Notes: a model not told the origin generated them from the sequence alone. Shown: positions 19,071-27,790, numbered from the stretch's first letter. The stretch is 55,201 nt of DNA from an uncultured Prevotellaceae bacterium (GCA_946540735.1 CAMNIN010000018.1:1-55201), one strand, 5' to 3'. Translations and numbers: made by a program.

Positions 19071-20369
19071 TCATTTTTTATAACATTTCACAAAGATTGC
19101 GGTCTGTACCAGACTACGTACCGCCAAATAGAACACAAAGGCCATCCATAAGGCATGGTTGGCCATATTGTTGCGGTTCAGAAGATAGACGGCGAAAAAA
19201 ACGAGTGTCGCCAATGCCGACGAGACCAGCATCCCCTTGGTGGCTGTTATCCCGATGAAAACGCCATCCCACACAAAAGCCGTGACTCCGACGAGAGGAA
19301 CGGCCACTGCCCACGGAAAGAATTCAGCGGCGGCCTTCACCACATGGACATCATCCGTAAGTATTCTCAGAAACCACTCACCCTCAACAAGATAAATAAA
19401 AACAAAAGTCCCAGCAGTGATCCATCCCCACAACATCACCCTCCTCAGGGTTTTACGGAATGCCACCGCATTGGAAGCACCATATTGCCGACCGCAAAGT
19501 GCCTCACCCGCAAAAGCGAATCCATCAAGGAAGTAGGAAAACAGGATGAATAATTGCATCAACAATGTATTCACGGCTAACACGACCGTACCTTGCCGAG
19601 ACCCTGCAGCCAAGAAATAAAAGTTGACAGCCACCAGACAAAGGGTACGTAGGAATATGTCGGAATTTACTTTAAAAAATTCCAACATTTTAACAGTTTT
19701 AAATAAATCTCTCTTCTGAAAGTATTTTGACAACCGGGAATAGTACCTCATCAACAAGCAAACAGACATTCCCACGCCTGCGTATTGGGCAATGAGCGTA
19801 CCAAGGGCCACGCCCTCCACCTTCTGGCCACAACCATAAACAAGAAACAGGCTGGTCAGGATGTTGACCACATTCTGGAAGATAGACACCACCATCGGAA
19901 TCCGTGTGTTCTGCATACCGATATACCATCCGGTAAGACCACTAAGCGTCAGCATAGCCGGTGCGCCCCAGACACAAATATTGAAGTATGCGACTGCCAG
20001 GCTTCGGATTTCGGGATCAGGGCCTATGATCCGCAAGGCCAATTCCCTGATGGGATTCTGCATCAGGAGAATCAGGAAAGCCACCGTCAGAGCTACCGAC
20101 ACCGACCTGCATAGCGACTGCATCACTGAGGTGAGGTCACGGCGTCCGAGAGATTGCGAGGTGAGTCCGCTGGTCCCCATTCTGAGGAAACCGAAGACCC
20201 AATAAATGACATTGAAAATCATTGAACCGACAGATATGGCGCCAATGTAAGCCGCACTGCCCATGTGACCCACAATCGCCACATCCACCAGCCCCAGAAG
20301 AGGCACGGTGATATTAGAAACGATGGAAGGCAGCGCCAAGCGCAATATCTGTCGGTCAAGAGATCCCAT
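19071..20369 (-). CDS. MATE-family efflux transporter (DinF-like)
   Basis: A 432-residue integral membrane protein with about twelve hydrophobic helices in two halves. The start DRQILRLALPSIVSNITVP and the stretch DVAIVGHMGS are typical of MATE exporters of the DinF branch, which extrude cationic compounds with Na+ or H+ antiport. It begins nine bases after the alcohol dehydrogenase stop, so the two are probably co-transcribed. The substrate cannot be told from sequence. Confidence 0.9.
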   Translation of the reverse strand: MGSLDRQILRLALPSIVSNITVPLLGLVDVAIVGHMGSAAYIGAISVGSMIFNVIYWVFGFLRMGTSGLTSQSLGRRDLTSVMQSLCRSVSVALTVAFLILLMQNPIRELALRIIGPDPEIRSLAVAYFNICVWGAPAMLTLSGLTGWYIGMQNTRIPMVVSIFQNVVNILTSLFLVYGCGQKVEGVALGTLIAQYAGVGMSVCLLMRYYSRLSKYFQKRDLFKTVKMLEFFKVNSDIFLRTLCLVAVNFYFLAAGSRQGTVVLAVNTLLMQLFILFSYFLDGFAFAGEALCGRQYGASNAVAFRKTLRRVMLWGWITAGTFVFIYLVEGEWFLRILTDDVHVVKAAAEFFPWAVAVPLVGVTAFVWDGVFIGITATKGMLVSSALATLVFFAVYLLNRNNMANHALWMAFVFYLAVRSLVQTAIFVKCYKK

Positions 20370-20378
20370 CAGACGGAA

Positions 20379-21560
20379 TTATCGGGCCATCTTATAGATT
20401 TCCACCATATCAGTGCGCTTCAAGACGCGGATGTTGCCCAATGTGATTTCATCGTCATGGCTTGCCCTGCGCGCCATTTCCTCGATTTCCTCATCGGTGA
20501 TGTCACGTCCCAAGAGCTGATGAATACTGATCGGCATACCCAACTGCAAGAAGAATTTCTCGGTGGCCTCAATGCCTTTTTCGGCCGTACGCCTCACATC
20601 GGAGAAATCATTGTCGACCCCCATGACATTGACAGCGAAACGGGCAAAGCGTGCCTCGTGCCTGGGAAGCACATAGCGCGCCCAACTACCCCAAATAGCA
20701 GCCAGTCCAGCCCCATGAGTGACATCAAACATGGCGCTCAACTCATGTTCCAGCTTATGTGTCGCAAAATCCTTCGCCGTTCCACATTCCATCAGGTCGT
20801 TGTGTGAGAGGCTGCCCGCCCACATGATCTGCGCGCGGTGCCGATAATCGTTGGGATTGCGCATCACCTCCAGAGCACTATCCTTCACAGTTCGCAGCAA
20901 AGCCTCAGCAAGCGCATCAGTAAGGGTCATATCCTCATGCACGGTAAAATAACGCTCCATGGTATGCATCATGATATCAGTGGCGCCAGCTGCCGTCTGA
21001 TAGACAGGCAAGGTGAACGTGCGCTCCGGGTTCATGATACAGAACTTACAACGGCAAAGGTTGCTGTTGATGCCCCTCTTGTCATTGTTGTCATCATTGG
21101 TGATCACACAACTGTTGCTCATCTCCGAACCCGCTGCAGGAATGGTGAGAACCACCCCGATGGGCAGACAAGATTTCGGTGTGGCCTTGCCCATCCAGAA
21201 ATCCCAAGGCTCGCCCTCGTAATCCTTTCCATAGCCAATGGCTTTTGCTGAGTCTATGACACTGCCGCCTCCAACAGCGAGGATAAAGTCAACGCCCTCA
21301 TCCCTGCATAATCGGATACCCTGCTTCACCAACGAGAGTCTCGGGTTGGGCACAACGCCTCCCAACTCAACAAAATCGATATTCCCTTCTTTCAGCAGTC
21401 CGAACATCTTATCAAGTAAGCCTGAGCGCTTGGCACTCCCGCCACCGTAATGCACCAAGACTTTCGATCCGCCATATTTTTTAATCAGTGAGGCCACTTG
21501 TTCCTCGGCCTGTTGGCCAAAAACCACCTCTGTTGGAGCATAGAAATTGAAATCTTTCAT
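20379..21560 (-). CDS. Iron-containing alcohol dehydrogenase (butanol dehydrogenase / YqhD type)
   Basis: A 393-residue NAD(P)-dependent group III dehydrogenase. The nucleotide loop is GGGSVIDSAKAIGYG; candidate metal ligands are in TDIMMHTMERYF, KLEHELSAMFDVTHGAG and the following helix. YqhD and butanol dehydrogenases reduce aldehydes, including toxic short-chain aldehydes. It lies 15 bases after the ECF sigma gene and before the MATE gene, so all three probably share a transcript. An aldehyde-detoxification role is an inference; fermentation is equally possible. Confidence 0.92.
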   Translation of the reverse strand: MKDFNFYAPTEVVFGQQAEEQVASLIKKYGGSKVLVHYGGGSAKRSGLLDKMFGLLKEGNIDFVELGGVVPNPRLSLVKQGIRLCRDEGVDFILAVGGGSVIDSAKAIGYGKDYEGEPWDFWMGKATPKSCLPIGVVLTIPAAGSEMSNSCVITNDDNNDKRGINSNLCRCKFCIMNPERTFTLPVYQTAAGATDIMMHTMERYFTVHEDMTLTDALAEALLRTVKDSALEVMRNPNDYRHRAQIMWAGSLSHNDLMECGTAKDFATHKLEHELSAMFDVTHGAGLAAIWGSWARYVLPRHEARFARFAVNVMGVDNDFSDVRRTAEKGIEATEKFFLQLGMPISIHQLLGRDITDEEIEEMARRASHDDEITLGNIRVLKRTDMVEIYKMAR

Positions 21561-21574
21561 AGTGATGATTCATT

Positions 21575-22129
21575 TTATTGATATAGTTTGCTGTTTTTCA
21601 GATAATCTGTCACTTTTTGCACTGCGATGTGATATGATGCCTTCAGTGCCCCCTCAGAAGTGTGAAGCACCTGGCTCATCTCACTGTATTTCATATTATC
21701 GTAATACCTTAATGTGAAAACCGTGCGCTGCACGTCGGGCAAAGTAGCGATAGCCTCCTGCAGGAGAGCCTGTGCCTGATCACCGTCGAAATACTCATCG
21801 GCAAGCAACATGTTGGCCACACCGGTCATCTCATCGACGCTGGCATCGTAATTATGCTTGTTCTTACGCAGGAAGTCGAGCGATTCATTCACTGCGATAC
21901 GGTAGAGCCAAGTAGAGATTTTAGATAAGTTCTGGAAATCGGAGAGATTCACCCATGCCTTCACAAAAGTATTCTGGAGCACATCGTTGGCATCATCATG
22001 CGTGAGTACGATACGCCGGATCTTCCAATACAATGTCTCACTGTATTGGCGAACGATTTGCTCGAAAGCTCTCCGCTTCAATTGGGGATCTGACAGTTGT
22101 TTGAGAAGGTCACTCCCGTCGTTTGGCAT
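21575..22129 (-). CDS. ECF-type RNA polymerase sigma factor
   Basis: A 184-residue sigma-70 factor with only regions 2 and 4. Region 2 (about 20-95) has the DDANDVLQNTFVKAW and ISTWLYRIAVNESLDFLR segments; region 4 (about 120-180) has the helix-turn-helix MKYSEMSQVLHTSEGALKAS. No anti-sigma gene is adjacent. Its neighbours are a mini type IX tail protein upstream and the alcohol dehydrogenase downstream. The start is only about 28 bases past the terminator-like hairpin at 22159-22202 and no canonical promoter fits between, so it may depend on read-through. In Porphyromonas the ECF factor SigP controls type IX genes; whether this is the orthologue is not shown. Confidence 0.93.
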   Translation of the reverse strand: MPNDGSDLLKQLSDPQLKRRAFEQIVRQYSETLYWKIRRIVLTHDDANDVLQNTFVKAWVNLSDFQNLSKISTWLYRIAVNESLDFLRKNKHNYDASVDEMTGVANMLLADEYFDGDQAQALLQEAIATLPDVQRTVFTLRYYDNMKYSEMSQVLHTSEGALKASYHIAVQKVTDYLKNSKLYQ

Positions 22130-22151
22130 AGAACGAATTCCCCTGCTTGTT

Positions 22152-22202
22152 AAATAAAAGGCATGGGACTCTCACCTTGTCGTTTGCAAGAAACCCATGC
22201 CT
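22152..22202 (-). terminator. Hairpin terminator or attenuator between the mini type IX tail gene and the ECF sigma gene
   Basis: Minus strand: AGGCATGGG (22202..22194) pairs with CCCATGCCT (22167..22159), followed by a T-rich run TTTTATTT. A small second hairpin (CTTG/CAAG) sits in the 26-base loop. It lies directly downstream of the mini gene (stop at 22230) and 30 bases upstream of the sigma ATG. Confidence 0.65.
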
Positions 22203-22229
22203 GTTGAGACACTCACCCTGAACGGGTAT

Positions 22230-22538
22230 TTACTTGATCGAAATTTTCCTAACGACTTTCCCTACCTGGACGATATAACATCCTTTGGGCAGGTTGAGCT
22301 CGATTTTTTTGTCCTGACCTTCGACTTTGACACTCATCACCCTTACTCCGGCCACATTATATACATGAAGCACCTGACCATTGGCTCCGGTGACGTGCAA
22401 TGTGGTCTCAGTGAGCGAGAGGGTTATATTCTGTATCTCCGTGTCAATCAGCTCTATCATGCTCTCTGCTGATGCGGTGACAGGCACAGCTACCGACAAA
22501 GTGGCACAAAAGAAGAAAGCTAGTATTTTATTGGTCAT
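22230..22538 (-). CDS. Mini secreted protein made almost only of a type IX sorting domain
   Basis: A 102-residue protein: signal peptide (about 1-25, ending TASAES), then a single ~75-residue C-terminal module with HVYNVAGVRVMSVKVEG and LPKGCYIVQVGKVVRKISIK. This is the pattern of a type A type IX sorting domain, and very similar to the tail of the C10 peptidase in this window. There is no room for any cargo domain. The ATG at 22538 is preferred over an upstream GTG. It could be a surface-anchored mini protein, a competitor or decoy for the sorting machinery, a regulatory ligand, or a remnant. The reading frame is intact. Confidence 0.75.
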   Translation of the reverse strand: MTNKILAFFFCATLSVAVPVTASAESMIELIDTEIQNITLSLTETTLHVTGANGQVLHVYNVAGVRVMSVKVEGQDKKIELNLPKGCYIVQVGKVVRKISIK

Positions 22539-22564
22539 AAGCACTTATTTTTATTGTCGACATG

Positions 22565-22572
22565 CAAATATA
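22565..22572 (-). promoter_or_regulatory. -7 element upstream of the mini type IX tail gene
   Basis: Minus strand TATATTTG (22572..22565), an exact TAnnTTTG match about 27 bases before the ATG at 22538. I see no convincing -33 TTTG at the usual distance. Confidence 0.5.
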
Positions 22573-22674
22573 GTGAATATTATCGACACGTCACACTTCC
22601 TTTTATTCATTTATTATATAATTAACATATTTTAATCAAAAGGACGGTTGTTTAAAAGTTAACAAACATTAATA

Positions 22675-22690
22675 TTCTAAATTTTTAGAA
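22675..22690 (+). promoter_or_regulatory. BlaI/MecI-type operator 1
   Basis: TTCTAAATTTTTAGAA, a 16-base near-perfect palindrome, upstream of the -33 element of the blaI-like promoter. It is identical to operator 2. Its centre is 30 bases from the centre of operator 2, close to three helical turns. Confidence 0.8.
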
Positions 22691-22697
22691 GAAACGC

Positions 22698-22728
22698 TTG
22701 CACATTCTAAATTTTTAGAATATATTTG
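22698..22728 (+). promoter_or_regulatory. Promoter of the blaI-M56 operon
   Basis: -33 TTG (22698-22700), a 20-base spacer and -7 TATATTTG (22721-22728). Operator 2 fills the 3' 16 bases of the spacer, so a bound repressor would directly block RNA polymerase. Confidence 0.75.
22705..22720 (+). promoter_or_regulatory. BlaI/MecI-type operator 2
   Basis: TTCTAAATTTTTAGAA, identical to operator 1 and placed exactly between the -33 and -7 elements. This is the position expected of the main repression site. Confidence 0.85.
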
Positions 22729-22736
22729 CGCCGTAA

Positions 22737-22752
22737 TTCTAAAAGTATAGAA
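22737..22752 (+). promoter_or_regulatory. BlaI/MecI-type operator 3 (degenerate)
   Basis: TTCTAAAAGTATAGAA keeps both TTCTA/TAGAA half-sites with a less symmetric centre. It covers the start region and ends one base before the ATG at 22754. Its centre is 32 bases from that of operator 2. Confidence 0.7.
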
Positions 22753-22753
22753 C

Positions 22754-23131
22754 ATGAAAGGCAAGAAACAACTCACCAAATCAGAGACCCAGGTGATGAA
22801 AGCGCTGTGGGAGTTACCCGAAAGCCGCGGCTATTCATCTGAGATCATGTCACGGCTGCCAGATCCCAAACCCGCCCCCACGACATTACTCACTTTCTTG
22901 AAGATTCTCAAGGACAAAGGGTATGTTGAAAGCGTGAAAAATGGCAAGGCCCATCTGTTCTGTGCCATCATCAACCGCGAGGAATACATGCGTCACTACA
23001 TGGCCGACGTGAAATCCACGTTTTTCGGAGGTTCCTTGTCCTCCTTGGTTTCTTTCTTTGCCAAGGAGGAGAACTTGAGCGACAGCGAGATCCGTGAAAT
23101 CATCGACATTATCAACCATAAAAAATCATAG
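22754..23131 (+). CDS. blaI: BlaI/MecI/CopY-family transcriptional repressor
   Basis: A 125-residue winged-helix repressor. The N-terminal DNA-binding domain (about 5-75) starts LTKSETQVMKALWELPESRG and includes PAPTTLLTFLKILKDKGYVE; the C-terminal helices serve dimerisation. BlaI proteins bind TTCTA-type palindromes and are inactivated by proteolysis triggered by an M56 sensor. Three such palindromes lie just upstream, so autoregulation is very likely. It is two bases from the M56 gene. The symbol marks the family; no beta-lactamase gene is nearby, so the regulated process is unknown. Confidence 0.93.
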   Translation: MKGKKQLTKSETQVMKALWELPESRGYSSEIMSRLPDPKPAPTTLLTFLKILKDKGYVESVKNGKAHLFCAIINREEYMRHYMADVKSTFFGGSLSSLVSFFAKEENLSDSEIREIIDIINHKKS

Positions 23132-23133
23132 CC

Positions 23134-24840
23134 ATGATCCATGTAAACTGGTGCTTCCATCCTCTTGAAGGAATCGTCCTGGCGGCAGCTTTGTTCGCCT
23201 TGTATTATTGGGTCATCCGCCTAAGATGTGATGCACGCAAGGCACAAACCATTATATTCGGTGCATTGCTGTCTGTGACCCTCTGCACTTTCACTTCTTT
23301 ATCCCTCAGGATCGAATCAGACAAGGCAACCCACACCTACCAGACAACCTCACAAGCCACCCCGCCCTATTCTATGGCAGCAGAAATTGCCGCAGACCAG
23401 CAGGGTCAAGTGACCACAGCAACGACGGCAACGACCTCAACGCCCACAGCCCCATCTTGGAATGCGATATCATGGTTGGGTGATTCTGGCAATCTGCTAT
23501 GGATTTATGCAGCGGGGATTGCGGTTGTGGCAATCAGCTTTATTGTTCAACTATTGTGGTACTTTCGGATACGCAGGGGAAGTCTTCTTGAGAAAAAAGA
23601 CAAGGACGGTGTATGTGTATTTACCTCGCCATACAGCACACCCTTTTCCTTTTTCGACAGCGTGTTCCTGCCTTACGATCTCGACGGGGATGTCTATGAA
23701 TATGTCATGATCCATGAGAAAAGCCATATCCGACACCGCCATTTTCTCAAATTATGCGTGATGCTATTGCTGGTCGCGGTCAACTGGTATAACCCGATCG
23801 CCTGGTTTTTCTTCAATGAGATGAAAATGCAGCAGGAACTTGAAGCAGACTCAGATGTATTGGCTGAGGGAATTGATCGGCACGACTATCAAACGAGCCT
23901 TCTGAAAGTTTGTGTACAAAACAGCAGAAAGCTGATGGTGCAATCTGCCTTTAGTTCCAAATCGCTGAAACAAAGGGTCTTGTTTATGAACAAAAGCATC
24001 CGCAAGCTACCCAGCTACCTCCGACTGGCAGCATGTACTATGGGGCTGGTCCTGCTCTTTTCGACCACAATGGCAATACGTGCACAAATCTCATACATAG
24101 CGCCGCATCATCCCCTTGAAGGCTGTTGGACAATGGATTTCACACGTCCCGCCAACACCAATGAGGAATTATATCCTCCGTTCAAGCAATATGCGTTCTA
24201 CAACCACGACACATTCTTCTCTCCTCACTTTTATAAAATAGACGGCATCAACTTCATCTTCGGTTTCTCGGGTGAGGAGGTAGTGATGCGAGGCGACACA
24301 CTGAGAAATGCCCATGGCAAACCGTTAGTATACCGTTTTGTCGACGATGACACTTTCCAATGCGACTGGGAGAAAGCCGTCACAGACAATTCTCTGGCAC
24401 AAGGCGAGGTGATCACCGACCAGTGGTCAAGGGCGACCCCATCAGAAAAGGTGCTCAAGGCATTCCATCAAGCTTGTGACACAGACCAACACAGACAAAA
24501 GCCATTTGACGGAGTTTGGCAGCAAATCGACCCTTCCGGCAACGGAGGCAAGACGAACTCTTTTCTGCTGGTGAATGGAGACATGTTGATGGGCATCGAC
24601 TATGTGCCCGACCCCGACACCTCACTTTTCCGATATTCAGGAAGTGGGATAAGCACAGAAATAATTGTGCATAACGATACGATAGTAGCTAAAATGATGA
24701 AAGCCACCATCGTGATGGAAAACGACAAGAGCGCTGTCATGCACTACGAAGGCAACGACAAGCCCATAAAGTTAACCCGGGTGCCGATGCCCCAACACAT
24801 ACGCCGTATGCTTGCGACCACCCAAGTAATCCTCAATTAG
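23134..24840 (+). CDS. M56-family (BlaR1-like) membrane metallopeptidase sensor with two GxW calycin-like domains
   Basis: A 568-residue sensor. It has N-terminal transmembrane helices (about 12-30, 35-55, 118-140), a cytoplasmic zinc-protease loop with HEKSH (the HExxH motif) and QQELEADSDVL, another helix (LLLVAVNWYNPIAWFFF) and a final helix near residue 290-310. After that, where BlaR1 carries a penicillin-binding sensor, this protein has two tandem beta-rich units. The first begins LEGCWTMDF and the second FDGVWQQIDPSG; each resembles a lipocalin-like DUF4488 domain with a GxW start. The ligand is unknown. The domain reading is mine and moderately sure; the M56 assignment is firm. Confidence 0.85.
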   Translation: MIHVNWCFHPLEGIVLAAALFALYYWVIRLRCDARKAQTIIFGALLSVTLCTFTSLSLRIESDKATHTYQTTSQATPPYSMAAEIAADQQGQVTTATTATTSTPTAPSWNAISWLGDSGNLLWIYAAGIAVVAISFIVQLLWYFRIRRGSLLEKKDKDGVCVFTSPYSTPFSFFDSVFLPYDLDGDVYEYVMIHEKSHIRHRHFLKLCVMLLLVAVNWYNPIAWFFFNEMKMQQELEADSDVLAEGIDRHDYQTSLLKVCVQNSRKLMVQSAFSSKSLKQRVLFMNKSIRKLPSYLRLAACTMGLVLLFSTTMAIRAQISYIAPHHPLEGCWTMDFTRPANTNEELYPPFKQYAFYNHDTFFSPHFYKIDGINFIFGFSGEEVVMRGDTLRNAHGKPLVYRFVDDDTFQCDWEKAVTDNSLAQGEVITDQWSRATPSEKVLKAFHQACDTDQHRQKPFDGVWQQIDPSGNGGKTNSFLLVNGDMLMGIDYVPDPDTSLFRYSGSGISTEIIVHNDTIVAKMMKATIVMENDKSAVMHYEGNDKPIKLTRVPMPQHIRRMLATTQVILN

Positions 24841-24902
24841 CATCAGCCCATTATCCCAGAGAACTTATTTCAAAAAATATCATAAAGGTTAGTTATAGGA
24901 AG

Positions 24903-24932
24903 GCCTCATTCTGTCGGGAGACAGGATGGGGC
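24903..24932. terminator. Terminator between the M56 gene and fkp
   Basis: A 13-base-pair stem with two G-U pairs around the loop GGGA, centred in the gap between the convergent stops at 24840 and 24950. The T-run is weak on both strands (TAATTGTTTG on plus), so it is a likely but not textbook terminator. Confidence 0.55.
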
Positions 24933-24949
24933 TAATTGTTTGATTGGAG

Positions 24950-27790
24950 TTAGCTCCGGCTCACCTGCAACCCTGTGGAACTTAGCGACATCTCAACGAA
25001 ACGCGCATTGGCGTTCCGCCGGTTCTCAAGCAAGATCTTTCTGATTCTGGCAGCTGCCTCGGGATCTTTGGCCACCATGTAGAGGAAGCCACCGCCACCA
25101 GCACCAGGCAGTTTATAGCCCAGACAAAGGTCATCTACCATCTCCGTGAGCACCCTCACCTCAGCAGGATTGGTACCCGCATCGATCTGCTGGTTCTGCC
25201 GCCATGTCTTACCAATCAGCCGCCCCATCGCCTGGAAATCATTACGCTGAATGGCTTCATACATGTCCAGTGCGTGGTGCTTCATCTCTCTGAGGATGGT
25301 CAATTGCTCATGGTGATTGAGGAACATCCTTCTGACGATCTCCGACAGGATGTTTTTGGCCGTGCGTGTGATTCCTGTATAGAAAAGCAGATGACAAGCC
25401 TTGTACTCCGGCATGTGGTAGAGTTCGGAAGGCAACCAACGGATCACCGGCACTTGTGCGAAGCCACGCTCGGTCTGGAGGAGTTTCACCCCTTGAAGCA
25501 GGCCGCCAAACTGGTCCTGCCATCCTCCGCCAGTGGTGAGGAGCTGTTCAAGCACCAGTGTTCGGTGCCCTATTTCATTTTTATCCCACGCCAAGCCACA
25601 GAAATCGTTGAGCGCACCCAGCACAGTGGCAGCGAGAATGCTGCTTGTTCCCAGTCCACTGCCCGCAGGAACCGCAGAAAGAAGAGTCAGTTCGATGCCG
25701 CACCCGAAGTCCTCTAACTGATCCTCAAGCGTAGCATAGGCCACCGACGAGAACCCCGGATGGAAACCCGCCAGCACCAAAGCAGCCTTAGGAATGGAAA
25801 ACGGACTGCCCACATGGTGCAGTTCGGCCAACTGCTCATAGGTCGTAATGACCTCAGACGCCCCCAAGTCGATGCTTCGGAGGATGATACGCCGCTCCTT
25901 GCACGGACGCACATACGTCTGGATGGGAGGTTGTCCATTGAGTTCGATGGCCAGATTGACGACATCCCCACCCTCCATCAGGCAGAATGGAGGGGTATCC
26001 GTCCATCCTCCCGCGATATCAATCCTCACGGGACTCCTTCCCCAAACGATCTGATCGCCATAGACCGACATCTCAGGCCGTTGCGGATTGTTTCTCGCCG
26101 AAGCCGTCAACCCATCCCTCAGGAGTTCGAAAGCCCGCTGTTCCTGACTGCTGCCATCCAGTCCCTTCAACGAGCGCAGCCTCGACCTGAACATCGCATC
26201 ACGGATACGGGTCAGCAGCGGTTCGTCCTCCGGCAGAGGATGTGGTTCTGCGATATGGAAAGCAGCAAACTCCTGTGCCGCATTATCCATATCAATCTGG
26301 TAGAAAATACTATGTTTGTAGTTCCTGGCCAGGAAAGGCCAGTTCTTGCATCTGTACTCCCGTCGTTGAGCTGTCAGTCTGGCCAGATTGGCCTCGGCCG
26401 AGATCTCATCGGCACACATTCTCCGGGCACTGGTCCAGATTATCCTACCGCCCTCAAGCAGCGGATCGTTGAGCATCCAGCGGAGCACCAGTCCCATATC
26501 ATGGACATTGTCTACAACAGGGAAAATCCGTGCGGCCTGCAAGTCACCGCCGCCCTCGATTTCTGCCAATGGGATACGGTGTACCTCAGCCCACTCATGG
26601 AAAGGATGCCCCAGATACATGGTGGTATCATCGTCCAAAGCCCCACGGAATGCGTCCTGATAGCCGTAGGGTCTCACCACCCATTGCTCCCCGCCTATCG
26701 GGACGATATCTATGCAGTGCCCGGGTCTCACATCCAGTTGCCAGTCATTCTCCGGCACGCCCGTGATGATGTTCTCATGTGATATACTCCATTTCTCTGA
26801 GATACAGCTGTTTTCCACCCAAAGATTACGGTTGTCGGTGGTGATAGGAATCCACGTCTCCGCATTCTGCACAAAGATGGAGGGATGTGGTTTGCGCGAA
26901 TGATGAATGATTTCGCGCTGGTCATTGACCAGGTTTTGTATCTTTACGGTGGATGAGATAATCTCATGGCTTGTTCCGAAATGATAGAACTCACCACCAG
27001 TCAGTGGAATCATCATGACCTTGAGGCTGTTCACCTCCGGGTCGACAATCGATGGATGAGTACCCAACGCACATCCAAAAGTCGCATAGAGATCATAGTT
27101 GATCACCTCGCCATCCTTCATGCTCCGCTCAGCCAGGAGCTGAACAGCCTTATCGCTCAAGAGCCACACCCCGATGTCAGTGAGGTAGACATGGTCGTGC
27201 CGCAACTCCGCCAGTTGCCCCATGGAAGGCTTCTGCATCATGCATTTCAGTGCCGACGGCGCTTTCCGGTCGGCCACGAAGACGCCGTGGTCGGTAGCAA
27301 TATCATCACTCAACCACAAACCATAGCACACAACATCAGCCTCCGGAATCATTTGCAGTGGTTGGGTGTCACGTATAAGCACGTCGCCACTGACAATCAT
27401 GGTATGCATCGACGAAGGAGCCATCTCCATCATCCGTTCATAGAGCGGTATCTGCAGCGACAACAGGTCCTGAGAGAGCACCTGTCCTCGTTCCCAGCGG
27501 AATACGGGAATCGGAGTGAGGATCTTGCCTGACGGCGCATAGGCCGGCAGCCTCCTGCTTTGTCCTCCGGCATGCAAGAGGATGCGTTTCTCCTGCTTTA
27601 ACCACTCCTCGAAAGAAAGACCAGAACATTCTGATTCATAACATTTTCGGAGCAACCAAGTAGACCCTCCTCCACTACCCAACTTGCGGTCAATTGGGTC
27701 ATGAGAACAAAACCAGAACCGGGGATCATATCCCGTAATCTGATGAAAACAGCCGACAAGATTCGGCGGCAGCGATAGCAGTCTTCTCAT
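24950..27790 (-). CDS. fkp: Bifunctional L-fucokinase / GDP-L-fucose pyrophosphorylase
   Basis: A 946-residue cytosolic enzyme, close to the 949 residues of Bacteroides fragilis Fkp. The N-terminal half is a guanylyltransferase (LLHAGGQSRRLPAYAPSGK near residue 72); the C-terminal third is a GHMP kinase with WGRSPVRIDIAGGWTDTPP and AVPAGSGLGTSSILAA. It turns scavenged L-fucose into fucose-1-phosphate and then GDP-fucose for capsule and glycoprotein decoration. The ATG at 27790 is chosen over an adjacent TTG. It lies five bases after the yfhO-like gene, so the two form an operon. Confidence 0.96.
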   Translation of the reverse strand: MRRLLSLPPNLVGCFHQITGYDPRFWFCSHDPIDRKLGSGGGSTWLLRKCYESECSGLSFEEWLKQEKRILLHAGGQSRRLPAYAPSGKILTPIPVFRWERGQVLSQDLLSLQIPLYERMMEMAPSSMHTMIVSGDVLIRDTQPLQMIPEADVVCYGLWLSDDIATDHGVFVADRKAPSALKCMMQKPSMGQLAELRHDHVYLTDIGVWLLSDKAVQLLAERSMKDGEVINYDLYATFGCALGTHPSIVDPEVNSLKVMMIPLTGGEFYHFGTSHEIISSTVKIQNLVNDQREIIHHSRKPHPSIFVQNAETWIPITTDNRNLWVENSCISEKWSISHENIITGVPENDWQLDVRPGHCIDIVPIGGEQWVVRPYGYQDAFRGALDDDTTMYLGHPFHEWAEVHRIPLAEIEGGGDLQAARIFPVVDNVHDMGLVLRWMLNDPLLEGGRIIWTSARRMCADEISAEANLARLTAQRREYRCKNWPFLARNYKHSIFYQIDMDNAAQEFAAFHIAEPHPLPEDEPLLTRIRDAMFRSRLRSLKGLDGSSQEQRAFELLRDGLTASARNNPQRPEMSVYGDQIVWGRSPVRIDIAGGWTDTPPFCLMEGGDVVNLAIELNGQPPIQTYVRPCKERRIILRSIDLGASEVITTYEQLAELHHVGSPFSIPKAALVLAGFHPGFSSVAYATLEDQLEDFGCGIELTLLSAVPAGSGLGTSSILAATVLGALNDFCGLAWDKNEIGHRTLVLEQLLTTGGGWQDQFGGLLQGVKLLQTERGFAQVPVIRWLPSELYHMPEYKACHLLFYTGITRTAKNILSEIVRRMFLNHHEQLTILREMKHHALDMYEAIQRNDFQAMGRLIGKTWRQNQQIDAGTNPAEVRVLTEMVDDLCLGYKLPGAGGGGFLYMVAKDPEAAARIRKILLENRRNANARFVEMSLSSTGLQVSRS

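Noticed and set aside
22675..22752. CRISPR-like repeats
   Set aside because: The three similar units are palindromic operators at a promoter, with short spacing and no cas genes. No CRISPR array was seen anywhere in the window.
25760..26782. 340-codon plus-strand frame inside fkp
   Set aside because: Antisense shadow of a well-conserved enzyme; no recognisable domain and no promoter.
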